Source of the DNA: Lelliottia jeotgali
Lineage (GTDB): Bacteria; Pseudomonadota; Gammaproteobacteria; Enterobacterales; Enterobacteriaceae
Direction: 5' to 3'
Length of the DNA: 64,000 bases
Assembly: GCA_002271215.1 (NCBI GenBank)
Contig: CP018628.1
Coordinates: forward strand, 3,162,001-3,226,000
Below the pieces are notes generated by a model. The model saw only the letters and a program-made list of their open reading frames with translations. It was not told the DNA's origin and made no database searches. Below, in pieces: positions 38,175 to 46,731 of the stretch (positions are counted from its first letter, which is position 1; the number at the start of each line of letters is the position of its first letter). Both the position numbers and the translations under genes were made by a program.

Positions 38175-40454
38175 TTACAACGGCTGCGTCTGCGCCTCAA
38201 CCACCGCTAATGCAACCATGTTGACGATACGACGCACGGACGCAATCGGCGTTAATACATGCACCGGTTTCGCCACACCCATCAGCACCGGCCCGACGGT
38301 CACCCCTTCCGAACTCGACACGCGCAGCAGGTTATAGCTGATACGCGCCGCTTCCACGTTCGGCATAATCAGCACGTTCGCTGAGCCTTTCAGCGGGCTG
38401 TCCGGCATCCGCTCGTTGCGGATACTCTCCACCAGCGCCGCGTCGCCGTGCATCTCACCGTCAATCATTAGCTCTGGCGCACGTTCACGCACCAGCTCCA
38501 GCGTCTGGCGCATTTTGCAGGCCGCCGCTGATTTGGACGAGCCAAAGTTCGAGTGCGACAGCAGCGCCACCTTCGGTTCGATACCGAAACGACGCACCGT
38601 TTCCGCCGCCATCACGGTGATTTCCGCCAGCTGTTCCGGCGTCGGATCGTCGTTAACGTAGGTATCGGCGATAAAGGTGTTGCCGCTTGGCAGCAGCAGC
38701 GCGTTCATCGCCCCCGCCGTATGCACGCCGTCACGATAGCCAAAGATCTCCTGCACCACGCTGAAGTGCTCATGATAGTCACCCACCGTCCCGCAGATCA
38801 GCGCATCCGCTTCACCGCGATGGACCATGATCGCGCCGATCACCGTGGTGTTACTGATCACTGCTTTCTGCGCCTGCTCCTGGGTTATCCCACGGCGTTT
38901 CATGATCGCGTAGTACTCGCTCCAGTACTCTTTGAAGCGTGGATCGGATTCGTTGTTCACGATTTCAAAATCGACGCCCGCCTTGATTTGCAGGCCGAGT
39001 TTCTGGATGCGCATCTCGATCACGCTCGGGCGACCAATCAGGATCGGCTTCGCCAGACCTAAGGTGATCAACTCCTGCGTCGCATGCAATACGCGCGCCT
39101 CTTCGCCTTCGGCCAGCACCACGCGTTTCGCGTCGGCGCGTGCCTGGGAGAAAATCGGCTTCATGAACAGGTTGGTTTTGTAGACAAACTCGGTCAGCTT
39201 ATCGACGTAAGCATCAAAGTCTTCAATCGGGCGCGTCGCCACGCCGGAATCCATCGCCGCTTTCGCCACGGCTGGCGCGATTTTGACGATCAAACGCGGG
39301 TCGAACGGTTTTGGAATGATGTAATCCGGGCCAAAGCTCAGATCCTGATCGCCATACGCCGAGGCCACCACTTCGCTCTGCTCCGCATGGGCCAGCTCGG
39401 CAATGGCATGGACCGCCGCCAGTTTCATCTCTTCGTTGATCGCTGTCGCGCCCACGTCAAGCGCACCGCGGAAGATGAACGGGAAGCACAGCACGTTGTT
39501 GACCTGGTTCGGATAGTCGGAGCGACCGGTACAGATAATCGCATCTTCACGCACGGATTTTGCCAGCGGTGGCAGAATTTCCGGTTCTGGGTTCGCCAGC
39601 GCCAGAATCATTGGCGCACGCGCCATTTTCTTGACCATTTCCGGGGTCAGCACTTTCGGGCCAGAACAGCCGAGGAAGATATCTGCCCCGTCGATCACGT
39701 CGTCCAGCGAGCGTTTGCCGTCGTCCTCCACCGCGTAGGCGGCTTTGGTTTCCGCCATGTTCGGCTCGCGATCTTTATAGATAACGCCTTTAGAGTCGCA
39801 GACCACGATATTGTGCTTCTGCATGCCCAGCGCCACCAGCAGATTCATACAGGCAATCGCCGCCGCACCCGCACCGGACACCACCATGCGCACATCGGAG
39901 AGGTTTTTCTCGACCACGCGCAGGCCGTTCAGAATGGCTGCCGTACTGATGATCGCCGTCCCGTGCTGATCGTCGTGGAACACCGGAATGTTCATGCGTT
40001 CACGCAGTTTCTGCTCAATGTAGAAACATTCCGGCGCTTTGATATCTTCAAGGTTAATGCCGCCAAAAGTCGGCTCCAGCGCGGCGACGACGTTGATAAA
40101 CTTATCCGGGTCCAGCTCATCCACTTCAATATCAAACACGTCGATACCGGCGAATTTCTTGAACAGTACGCCCTTCCCTTCCATCACCGGTTTACCGGCC
40201 AGCGCGCCGATATTGCCCAGCCCCAGCACCGCGGTACCGTTGGAAATCACCGCCACCAGGTTGCCACGCGCGGTGTATTTGTAAGCGGCCAGCGGATCTT
40301 TTTCGATCTCAAGGCACGGCGCGGCGACGCCCGGTGAATAGGCCAGGGCCAGGTCGCGCTGCGTGGCGAGTGGCTTGGTGGGGGAAACCTGGATTTTGCC
40401 CGGTACAGGGAATTGATGAAAATCGAGGGCACTCTGTCTTAACTGATCATCCAT
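38175..40454 (-). CDS. maeB: MaeB, NADP-dependent malic enzyme (fusion with phosphotransacetylase-like domain)
   Basis: MaeB decarboxylates malate to pyruvate and makes NADPH. The 759 residues match. The N-terminal malic-enzyme part (to about residue 420) includes [16 protein letters not shown] and the NADP-binding [12 protein letters not shown]. The C-terminal part (about 430-759) is a phosphotransacetylase-like regulatory domain ([21 protein letters not shown]) that senses acetyl-CoA and acetyl phosphate. Confidence 0.97.
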   Translation of the reverse strand: MDDQLRQSALDFHQFPVPGKIQVSPTKPLATQRDLALAYSPGVAAPCLEIEKDPLAAYKYTARGNLVAVISNGTAVLGLGNIGALAGKPVMEGKGVLFKKFAGIDVFDIEVDELDPDKFINVVAALEPTFGGINLEDIKAPECFYIEQKLRERMNIPVFHDDQHGTAIISTAAILNGLRVVEKNLSDVRMVVSGAGAAAIACMNLLVALGMQKHNIVVCDSKGVIYKDREPNMAETKAAYAVEDDGKRSLDDVIDGADIFLGCSGPKVLTPEMVKKMARAPMILALANPEPEILPPLAKSVREDAIICTGRSDYPNQVNNVLCFPFIFRGALDVGATAINEEMKLAAVHAIAELAHAEQSEVVASAYGDQDLSFGPDYIIPKPFDPRLIVKIAPAVAKAAMDSGVATRPIEDFDAYVDKLTEFVYKTNLFMKPIFSQARADAKRVVLAEGEEARVLHATQELITLGLAKPILIGRPSVIEMRIQKLGLQIKAGVDFEIVNNESDPRFKEYWSEYYAIMKRRGITQEQAQKAVISNTTVIGAIMVHRGEADALICGTVGDYHEHFSVVQEIFGYRDGVHTAGAMNALLLPSGNTFIADTYVNDDPTPEQLAEITVMAAETVRRFGIEPKVALLSHSNFGSSKSAAACKMRQTLELVRERAPELMIDGEMHGDAALVESIRNERMPDSPLKGSANVLIMPNVEAARISYNLLRVSSSEGVTVGPVLMGVAKPVHVLTPIASVRRIVNMVALAVVEAQTQPL

Positions 40455-40731
40455 CTTATTGTTCCTTTCACGTATCGATCAAAAAGGGTGGCGTACTCAC
40501 GTTCCTGATGCTCACCCTGGAGTGGCGCTTAGTATCGCCCCTGCTGACGGCGCAAACTTTGAAGGCTGCCAAACTCTCACCATCGCGGGGCAAAATTTGT
40601 TATCAATTTATAACAACCATGTTACCCACTCCCGAAAGCAATGCCTCCCCCGTCTGCTATGCTTTTTTGTTAAGTACGTCATGTATTTCGCAGAAGTGTG
40701 AACCAACGCACTCGCCTGAGTTTTTCATGTA
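40455..40731. promoter_or_regulatory. maeB-talA divergent promoter region
   Basis: This is a non-coding stretch upstream of maeB and talA. No regulator site was recognised with confidence. Together with the ERIC element it makes up the 418-base gap. Confidence 0.4.
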
Positions 40732-40858
40732 CATACCCTAAATAATTCGAGTTGCAGGAAGGCGGCAAGCCTGAGAATCCTCAGGAGCTTACTCAAGTAA
40801 GTGACTGAGGTGAGCAGGCGCAGCCAACGCACATGCAACTTGAAGTATGACGGGTATG
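40732..40858. repeat. ERIC element (127 bp)
   Basis: This is an imperfect palindrome of exactly 127 bases, the canonical ERIC size, with inverted ends CATACCC ... GGGTATG. The core CAGGAGCTTACTCAAGTAAG continuing GTGACTGAGGTGAGC matches the ERIC1/ERIC2 primer regions with few changes. It ends only 14 bases before the talA start, so it is likely transcribed in the talA leader. Confidence 0.93.
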
Positions 40859-40872
40859 AAGGAGTCATTTCT

Positions 40873-41823
40873 ATGAACCAGTTAGACGGCATCAAAAAAT
40901 TCACCACGGTCGTCGCCGACAGCGGCGATATCGAGTCCATCCGCCATTATCAGCCGGAGGACGCGACCACCAACCCGTCACTGCTGCTAAAAGCGGCCGG
41001 CCTTGCGCACTTTAGCCACCTGATCGACGACGCTATCGCCTACGGCAAACAGCGCGGCAAGACCCAGGAGCAGAAGGTGGCGGAGGCCAGCGACAAACTG
41101 GCGGTCACTATCGGTGCGGAAATTCTGAAAAGTATTCCTGGTCGCGTATCGACGGAAGTGGACGCCCGTTTATCGTTCGACAAAGAAAAGAGCATTGCCA
41201 AAGCGCGCCGCCTGGTCGAGCTGTACCAGGAGCAGGGCATCGATAAATCGCGCATTCTGATTAAGCTCGCCTCCACCTGGGAGGGTATCCGCGCCGCCGA
41301 AGTGCTGGAAAAAGAGGGGATCAACTGCAACCTGACGCTACTGTTCTCCTTTGCCCAGGCGCGCGCCTGCGCCGAAGCGGGCGTGTTCCTCGTCTCGCCG
41401 TTTGTCGGGCGTATCTACGACTGGTATCAGGCCAAACAGCCGATGGACCCGTACGTGGTGGACGAAGATCCGGGCGTGAAATCGGTACGTAATATCTACG
41501 ATTACTTCAAGCAGCACCGCTACGACACCATCGTGATGGGCGCCAGCTTCCGCCGCACTGAGCAGATCCTCGCACTGGCGGGCTGCGACCGTCTGACCAT
41601 CTCGCCAAACCTGCTGAAAGATCTGCAGGATAAAGAGGAGCCGGTAGTGCGCAAACTGATCCCGACGTCCACCGTCCTGCCAAAACCTAAACCGCTGACC
41701 GAAGCTGAGTTCCGCTGGGAACATAATCAGGACGCGATGGCCGTAGACAAACTGGCCGAAGGCATCCGCCTGTTCGCCGTTGACCAACGCAAACTGGAAG
41801 ATCTACTCGCCGCCAAACTTTAA
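40873..41823 (+). CDS. talA: TalA, transaldolase A
   Basis: TalA transfers dihydroxyacetone between sugar phosphates in the non-oxidative pentose phosphate pathway. The ATG at 40873 (ribosome site GAAGGAG) gives 316 residues as in E. coli; the frame upstream runs through the ERIC element. The Schiff-base Lys131 is in [12 protein letters not shown]. It is 18 bases before tktB and forms an operon with it; in E. coli this pair is RpoS-dependent. Confidence 0.97.
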   Translation: MNQLDGIKKFTTVVADSGDIESIRHYQPEDATTNPSLLLKAAGLAHFSHLIDDAIAYGKQRGKTQEQKVAEASDKLAVTIGAEILKSIPGRVSTEVDARLSFDKEKSIAKARRLVELYQEQGIDKSRILIKLASTWEGIRAAEVLEKEGINCNLTLLFSFAQARACAEAGVFLVSPFVGRIYDWYQAKQPMDPYVVDEDPGVKSVRNIYDYFKQHRYDTIVMGASFRRTEQILALAGCDRLTISPNLLKDLQDKEEPVVRKLIPTSTVLPKPKPLTEAEFRWEHNQDAMAVDKLAEGIRLFAVDQRKLEDLLAAKL

Positions 41824-41841
41824 TCATGCATGGAGTGAACT

Positions 41842-43830
41842 ATGTCCCGTAAAGAGCTAGCCAATGCCATTCGCGCCCTCAGCATGGATGCGGTACAAAA
41901 AGCCAATTCTGGCCACCCCGGCGCGCCGATGGGCATGGCCGATATCGCCGAAGTGCTGTGGAATGACTTCCTGAAACACAACCCAACCGACCCGACCTGG
42001 TATGACCGCGACCGCTTTATTCTCTCCAACGGCCACGCCTCGATGCTGCTCTACAGCCTGCTGCATCTCTCCGGCTACGACCTGCCGTTAGAGGAGCTGA
42101 AAAACTTCCGTCAGCTGCACTCCAAAACGCCAGGCCACCCGGAACTGGGCTATACGCCGGGCGTCGAAACCACCACCGGGCCGCTCGGACAAGGGCTGGC
42201 GAACGCGGTTGGGCTGGCGATTGCCGAACGCACGCTGGGTGCGCAGTTTAATCGCCCGGATCATGAGATTGTCGATCACTTCACCTACGTCTTTATGGGT
42301 GACGGCTGTCTGATGGAGGGGATTTCTCACGAGGTCAGCTCGCTGGCGGGGACGCTGGGATTAGGCAAATTGATCGGTTTTTACGATCACAACGGCATCT
42401 CCATCGATGGCGAAACCGACGGCTGGTTCACCGACGATACGGCAAAACGCTTCGAAGCCTACCACTGGCACGTGGTACATGAAATCGACGGCCACGACCC
42501 GGAAGCGATAAAAAAAGCGATTCTCGAAGCGCAGAGCGTGACGGACAAACCGTCGCTGATTATCTGTCGCACGGTGATTGGCTTCGGCTCGCCAAACAAA
42601 GCGGGTAAAGAAGAGGCGCACGGCGCGGCGCTGGGCGAAGAAGAAGTGGCCCTGACGCGACAAAAATTGGGCTGGAAATACCCGGCCTTTGAGATCCCGA
42701 AAGAGATCTACAAAGCCTGGGATGCGCGCGAAGACGGCGAGAAAGCGCAGCAGACATGGAACGAAAAATTCAGTGCTTACAAAAAAGCGCATCCTGACCT
42801 GGCGGCAGAGTTCTCCCGCCGTATGAGCGGGGAATTACCGCAAGAATGGGAAGCGAAAACACAGGCACTGATTGAAGATTTACAGGCTAATCCGGCAAAA
42901 ATTGCCACCCGTAAAGCCTCGCAAAATACCCTCAACGTGATCGGCCCCATCCTGCCGGAACTGCTCGGCGGCTCGGCGGATCTGGCCCCGAGTAACCTGA
43001 CTATCTGGTCCGGCTCGAAATCGCTCAAAGAGGATATCTCCGGGAACTACATTCACTACGGGGTGCGTGAGTTCGGGATGACAGCGATTGCCAATGGTCT
43101 CGCCCATCACGGCGGATTTGTGCCTTATACCGCCACCTTCCTGATGTTTGTCGAGTATGCCCGCAACGCGGCGCGTATGGCGGCGCTGATGAAGGCGCGG
43201 CAAATTATGGTTTATACCCACGACTCCATCGGGCTTGGCGAAGATGGGCCGACGCACCAGGCGGTTGAACAGCTCGCCAGCCTGCGCCTGACGCCAAACT
43301 TCAGCACCTGGCGCCCGTGCGATCAGGTGGAAGCCGCCGTTGGCTGGAAGCTGGCGGTTGAGCGCCACACCGGCCCGACGGCGCTGATCCTCTCGCGACA
43401 GAATCTGGCGCAAATTGAGCGCTCGCCGGAGCAGGTGAAAAATATCGCCCGTGGCGGCTACATTCTGAAAGACAGCGGCGGCAAGCCGGATGTGATTTTG
43501 ATTGCCACCGGCTCGGAGATTGAAATTACCGTCAAAGCGGCAGAAAAACTCACCGCCGAAGGACACGCCGTGCGCGTGGTGTCTCTGCCTTCAACGGATA
43601 TTTTTGATGCGCAGGACGAGGCGTACCGCGAATCGGTGCTGCCGTCGAACGTGGCAGCGCGGGTGGCCGTGGAAGCCGGGATTGCCGACTACTGGTACAA
43701 ATACGTCGGCCTGAAAGGGGCGATTGTCGGGATGACGGGATACGGCGAATCGGCACCTGCCGATAAGCTGTTCCCGTTCTTTGGCTTTACGGTTGAGAAT
43801 GTGGTTGAGAAGGCGTTAGGCGTGATGTAG
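41842..43830 (+). CDS. tktB: TktB, transketolase 2
   Basis: TktB transfers two-carbon ketol units in the pentose phosphate pathway with thiamine diphosphate. The length is 662 residues against 667 in E. coli. The N-terminal half has [18 protein letters not shown] and the cofactor motif [13 protein letters not shown]. The pyrimidine-domain Glu is in [13 protein letters not shown]. It is co-transcribed with talA. Confidence 0.97.
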   Translation: MSRKELANAIRALSMDAVQKANSGHPGAPMGMADIAEVLWNDFLKHNPTDPTWYDRDRFILSNGHASMLLYSLLHLSGYDLPLEELKNFRQLHSKTPGHPELGYTPGVETTTGPLGQGLANAVGLAIAERTLGAQFNRPDHEIVDHFTYVFMGDGCLMEGISHEVSSLAGTLGLGKLIGFYDHNGISIDGETDGWFTDDTAKRFEAYHWHVVHEIDGHDPEAIKKAILEAQSVTDKPSLIICRTVIGFGSPNKAGKEEAHGAALGEEEVALTRQKLGWKYPAFEIPKEIYKAWDAREDGEKAQQTWNEKFSAYKKAHPDLAAEFSRRMSGELPQEWEAKTQALIEDLQANPAKIATRKASQNTLNVIGPILPELLGGSADLAPSNLTIWSGSKSLKEDISGNYIHYGVREFGMTAIANGLAHHGGFVPYTATFLMFVEYARNAARMAALMKARQIMVYTHDSIGLGEDGPTHQAVEQLASLRLTPNFSTWRPCDQVEAAVGWKLAVERHTGPTALILSRQNLAQIERSPEQVKNIARGGYILKDSGGKPDVILIATGSEIEITVKAAEKLTAEGHAVRVVSLPSTDIFDAQDEAYRESVLPSNVAARVAVEAGIADYWYKYVGLKGAIVGMTGYGESAPADKLFPFFGFTVENVVEKALGVM

Positions 43831-43840
43831 CGCTATGTTG

Positions 43841-43930
43841 GCCCTCCCCTCTCCGAAATGAGAGGGGATAGTTCAGTGCTCACTTTCCCTGCTTTTCCCC
43901 TTCTCCGCGGGGAGAAGATTGGGATGAGGG
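43841..43930. repeat. REP-like repeats at the tktB/fimbrial junction
   Basis: Two short hairpin repeats are present: CCCTCTCC-type at 43842-43867, and CCCCTTCTCCGCGGGGAGAA followed by GATTGGGATGAGGG at about 43897-43930. They resemble the repeats at 33333 and 63728. The second one encodes the last residues of the fimbrial chaperone gene that ends at 43880. Confidence 0.7.
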
Positions 43931-44584
43931 CGCCACTGAAATTTTGCGGACTGGCATTAAGGTGGCGTAATCATTCAAACTTTGCCATTGCACCTGGCAG
44001 GTCGCATTTTTGTGACACCCCGGTACTTTTAGCGCACTAAAGGGGGCGACCATCGTGTTTTGTTCCGCAGGCTGTTCATCAATTTTAAGCTGACTGAGCG
44101 TGACATAATAAGGCGTAGGATTACTGACCTGTAGCACCCCGTCATTCATTTTCCACTGCACTTTCTGATAGGCCAAATCTGCCCCTTTAGTTAACCCCGC
44201 AGGCCGGTAAAAGAGTTTCATCCGCGATTTCACCGCAATTTGCAGACTGTTGGCGTCGGGCCTGCCCGCCGGAATCGCCGCTATGGTCAGGTAAAACAGG
44301 CTTTCACGATCGGCGGGTAAAATACCGCCAGTGCGGATGATACGGATCTTTCCTGCATGTCCACCTTCAACCATCACCAATGGCGGTGTGGCGACAAAAA
44401 TCGTTTTCCCCTCAAGCGAGCTGATTTTGGTCTGTACCAGATAATCTGCGCTGGTGGTGTTTTTCATGTCGACGGTGATGGACTCTGCCGCCTCCGGGAA
44501 AACAAACCGCGTGCCGCCAATCACGATCCCCGCGTGGGCGGTGAAACTGCAGGATAACGCTAAAGCCAGAAGGGGAATTTTCAT
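43880..44584 (-). CDS. Second periplasmic fimbrial chaperone (PapD-like)
   Basis: The 234-residue PapD-type chaperone has a signal peptide (MKIPLLALALSCSFTAHA) and two immunoglobulin-like domains. The family signature near residues 80-105 appears as IRIIRTGGILPADRESLFYLTI, with the conserved Arg/Lys anchor residues. It is the last gene of the fimbrial operon, one base after the preceding pilin. The final residues (SSQSSPRGEGEKQGK) are encoded by a REP-like repeat, so the C-terminus has been altered. It may serve the minor pilins, while the chaperone at 49363-50064 serves the main ones. That division is inference. Confidence 0.88.
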   Translation of the reverse strand: MKIPLLALALSCSFTAHAGIVIGGTRFVFPEAAESITVDMKNTTSADYLVQTKISSLEGKTIFVATPPLVMVEGGHAGKIRIIRTGGILPADRESLFYLTIAAIPAGRPDANSLQIAVKSRMKLFYRPAGLTKGADLAYQKVQWKMNDGVLQVSNPTPYYVTLSQLKIDEQPAEQNTMVAPFSALKVPGCHKNATCQVQWQSLNDYATLMPVRKISVAPSSQSSPRGEGEKQGK

Positions 44585-44585
44585 C

Positions 44586-45104
44586 TTACTGATAGGTCAG
44601 GTTAAACGTCACGCTGGCCGATGCCGGGCCGGAAGTGACGGTGTCAGTGAAAGAGGTGTACTGCGCGAAGAAGTCCAGCGAAGCGGTAGGCGACGACGCC
44701 GTCAGTGGATAGTTACGGCTACTGCTGTTCACCGGGATGGTGTGATGCTGGTCATCGAGCAGGGCAATGCCGACGCCCTTGGCCGCACCGGGGTTATCAT
44801 CCACAGCGATAAGTGGGCTGCCGGGCGCAGGCGCGGTGCCGATAAACGTGACGGCGACGTTACTGGCAGCACTGCCACAGTCTTTCAGGCCAATGGTGAA
44901 TTTCACTTGGTTGCCGCTTTTACCCGCAGGCTCCAGCTGCTTATCAGAAATATTCCCCATTGTAATTTGCAGATCGGTGGTACTGACGGTGCAGGTGTTG
45001 TCATGGATAAATCCGGTGATATTGACGGTGCCAAGGCCATCGTCCGAGGCGAAACAATGGGGCGCGAAACCGAGCAGCAAGACGGCGCAGAGCATTTTCA
45101 TCAT
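44586..45104 (-). CDS. Minor fimbrial subunit
   Basis: This 172-residue type-1-like pilin has a signal peptide (MMKMLCAVLLLGFAPHCFA). The disulfide Cys pair is in HDNTCTVS and LKDCGS. The conserved C-terminal pilin motif ends ASVTFNLTYQ with the penultimate Tyr of the beta-zipper. It overlaps the preceding gene by 4 bases (ATGA). It is probably an adaptor or terminator subunit. Confidence 0.88.
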   Translation of the reverse strand: MMKMLCAVLLLGFAPHCFASDDGLGTVNITGFIHDNTCTVSTTDLQITMGNISDKQLEPAGKSGNQVKFTIGLKDCGSAASNVAVTFIGTAPAPGSPLIAVDDNPGAAKGVGIALLDDQHHTIPVNSSSRNYPLTASSPTASLDFFAQYTSFTDTVTSGPASASVTFNLTYQ

Positions 45105-45625
45105 TCATAGTCCATCGCAAAATAGAGCACGGCGGAGGCATTGCCCGGCGTGACCGGGTGCGCGGTGGCCTTGTAGCGCAGGGCAAAGTTCAGGCTGTTA
45201 CTGCCGCCATGCAGGGTGTAACGAATGGGTGAGAGGCTGTTCACCGCCAGCGGCTCACCGTGTTCGTCCAGTAGCTGAACCGCCACGCCTTTTGCCATAT
45301 TGCCGGTGCCGCCGGTGTCGGACAGCGCCAGCAGCGACGGGTCTGAACCGCCGTCCTGCGCGCCGGTAAACGTGATCGCCGCGTTGATAATATCCGGCGA
45401 GCATTTGGTCAGCTCAATGGTGAAGGCCGTTTGGGTGCTGACCGCGCCGATCGCCTTGAACGCGTTTTCTGAAAAATCGCCCAGATGCACGGTCTGATTT
45501 TTACTTCCGGCGTCGATATCGCAGCTCTCTTTTAAAATGGTGCCCGTCATGATGAGGTTAAAGTGCGCCAAATCCGCCCCCGCCAGCGGGGAGAATAATA
45601 CGCAGAAGAGAAGCCACGTTTTCAT
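45101..45625 (-). CDS. Minor fimbrial subunit
   Basis: The start ATG at 45625 is chosen for its ribosome site GAGGGA at 7 bases; an alternative ATG at 45640 overlaps the adhesin stop. The 174-residue pilin has a signal peptide (MKTWLLFCVLFSPLAGA), a Cys pair (KESCDID, TKCSPD) and a C-terminus ending SAVLYFAMDYE. It is likely an adaptor near the tip. Confidence 0.87.
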   Translation of the reverse strand: MKTWLLFCVLFSPLAGADLAHFNLIMTGTILKESCDIDAGSKNQTVHLGDFSENAFKAIGAVSTQTAFTIELTKCSPDIINAAITFTGAQDGGSDPSLLALSDTGGTGNMAKGVAVQLLDEHGEPLAVNSLSPIRYTLHGGSNSLNFALRYKATAHPVTPGNASAVLYFAMDYE

Positions 45626-45636
45626 CGGAATATCCC

Positions 45637-46731
45637 TCATGCGAAATCGACGCGAATATAGGCCAGCGCCTTAAACTGTCCGGCGGTGGGCACATTCCCG
45701 GTAGTGCTGACCGGAGCGACCTGGAAGCTGACGCTAGCTTCATAATTTTCATTGATGGTGAATGGCATTAATCCGTTGTTGGGTAGAACCAGTTTCCCAT
45801 TTTCATCGAGCAATTCCACGCCGACATCAGCGTTATCGGTTTTAATAAAAGTTGAATCATCAGGGGATACTTCACTTTGAAAACGCAGCGTCAGATTGGT
45901 ATAAGCCGCAATATTGTTGCACTTCATTGAGGCTTTAATTTTTTTCTCGATATAACCCACAGGTTTTTGGCCTTTGGTGGTGAAATCGCCGGACCATATT
46001 TTCCCGAAGTCCACGGTGATAATTTGCCCGGAGTCGATGATGCAGTTTTGCGGCACGCTGATAAGTCCGTTGATCCACACGGACGACATTGGAATACTTC
46101 CATAAGAGCCAGGTGTTAAAGAAGCATAAATATCTACCACTTTTACATTCTCAACAAAAATGGTTCCGACAAACGGCTTGGCGATATATAACAATAGCTT
46201 TCCTTGACTTCCTGTAGTCCAGGTTGATCCCGATGTCCGATTGGGGTTAGTGGGATCCTTACATTTGTATGCCCTAGCAAAACCACCCTTTGAGAAGAGA
46301 TTATTTTCATCATTCCAAGGAGTTGGGATAAATGCAAGGCGCGTTCCTGCCATCCAAATAGAAGTAGTGACTTCCAGATAATCATTGACAGTAAAAAATT
46401 GATATGTTCCATCTGAATGCCCAGTATTTAGAATAGTCGCTGTGGAATAATAGGTATCAGAATTGGTATTACTTTCATCTTCTTTGACAGGATCACAATC
46501 GCAACTAGCATTATATTTCCCTCCAAGATTCCATTCATATGGCCGAGGAAAAAGATAACCGGGTTTGTTTCCTTTAGGATCAACCACTGTGATATTACCA
46601 AAATTGTAGGTGAAATTATAAGTTCCATTTGTTGGCGAGCAGGCTCCCGTATATGCCTTCGCGGCCTGACTTCCGCCAAAAATTAATAATAAGGAAAGGA
46701 ATATGTTTTTTAAATAACGCTTATATTTCAT
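45637..46731 (-). CDS. Fimbrial tip adhesin (two-domain)
   Basis: The ATG at 46731 shares one base with the usher stop; this gives 364 residues, about twice a pilin. After a signal peptide (ending SQAAKA) comes a receptor-binding-like N-terminal domain (about residues 25-200) rich in Tyr, Asn, Thr and Trp. A pilin domain follows from about residue 205, with Cys in PQNCIID and KCNNI, ending AYIRVDFA. The N-terminal part is markedly more AT-rich than neighbouring genes, consistent with transfer or rapid diversification. The ligand is unknown. Confidence 0.85.
   Translation of the reverse strand: MKYKRYLKNIFLSLLLIFGGSQAAKAYTGACSPTNGTYNFTYNFGNITVVDPKGNKPGYLFPRPYEWNLGGKYNASCDCDPVKEDESNTNSDTYYSTATILNTGHSDGTYQFFTVNDYLEVTTSIWMAGTRLAFIPTPWNDENNLFSKGGFARAYKCKDPTNPNRTSGSTWTTGSQGKLLLYIAKPFVGTIFVENVKVVDIYASLTPGSYGSIPMSSVWINGLISVPQNCIIDSGQIITVDFGKIWSGDFTTKGQKPVGYIEKKIKASMKCNNIAAYTNLTLRFQSEVSPDDSTFIKTDNADVGVELLDENGKLVLPNNGLMPFTINENYEASVSFQVAPVSTTGNVPTAGQFKALAYIRVDFA

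Noticed and set aside
37874-38224. Open frames of 86-114 codons on both strands with repeated amino-acid blocks
   Set aside because: They are produced by the REP array, whose 45-base period keeps frames open; there are no ribosome sites and the content is REP sequence.
39084-40337. 417-codon frame opposite maeB
   Set aside because: It is antisense to a well-conserved enzyme gene, is rich in His/Arg/Gln as typical of reversed coding DNA, and matches no family.
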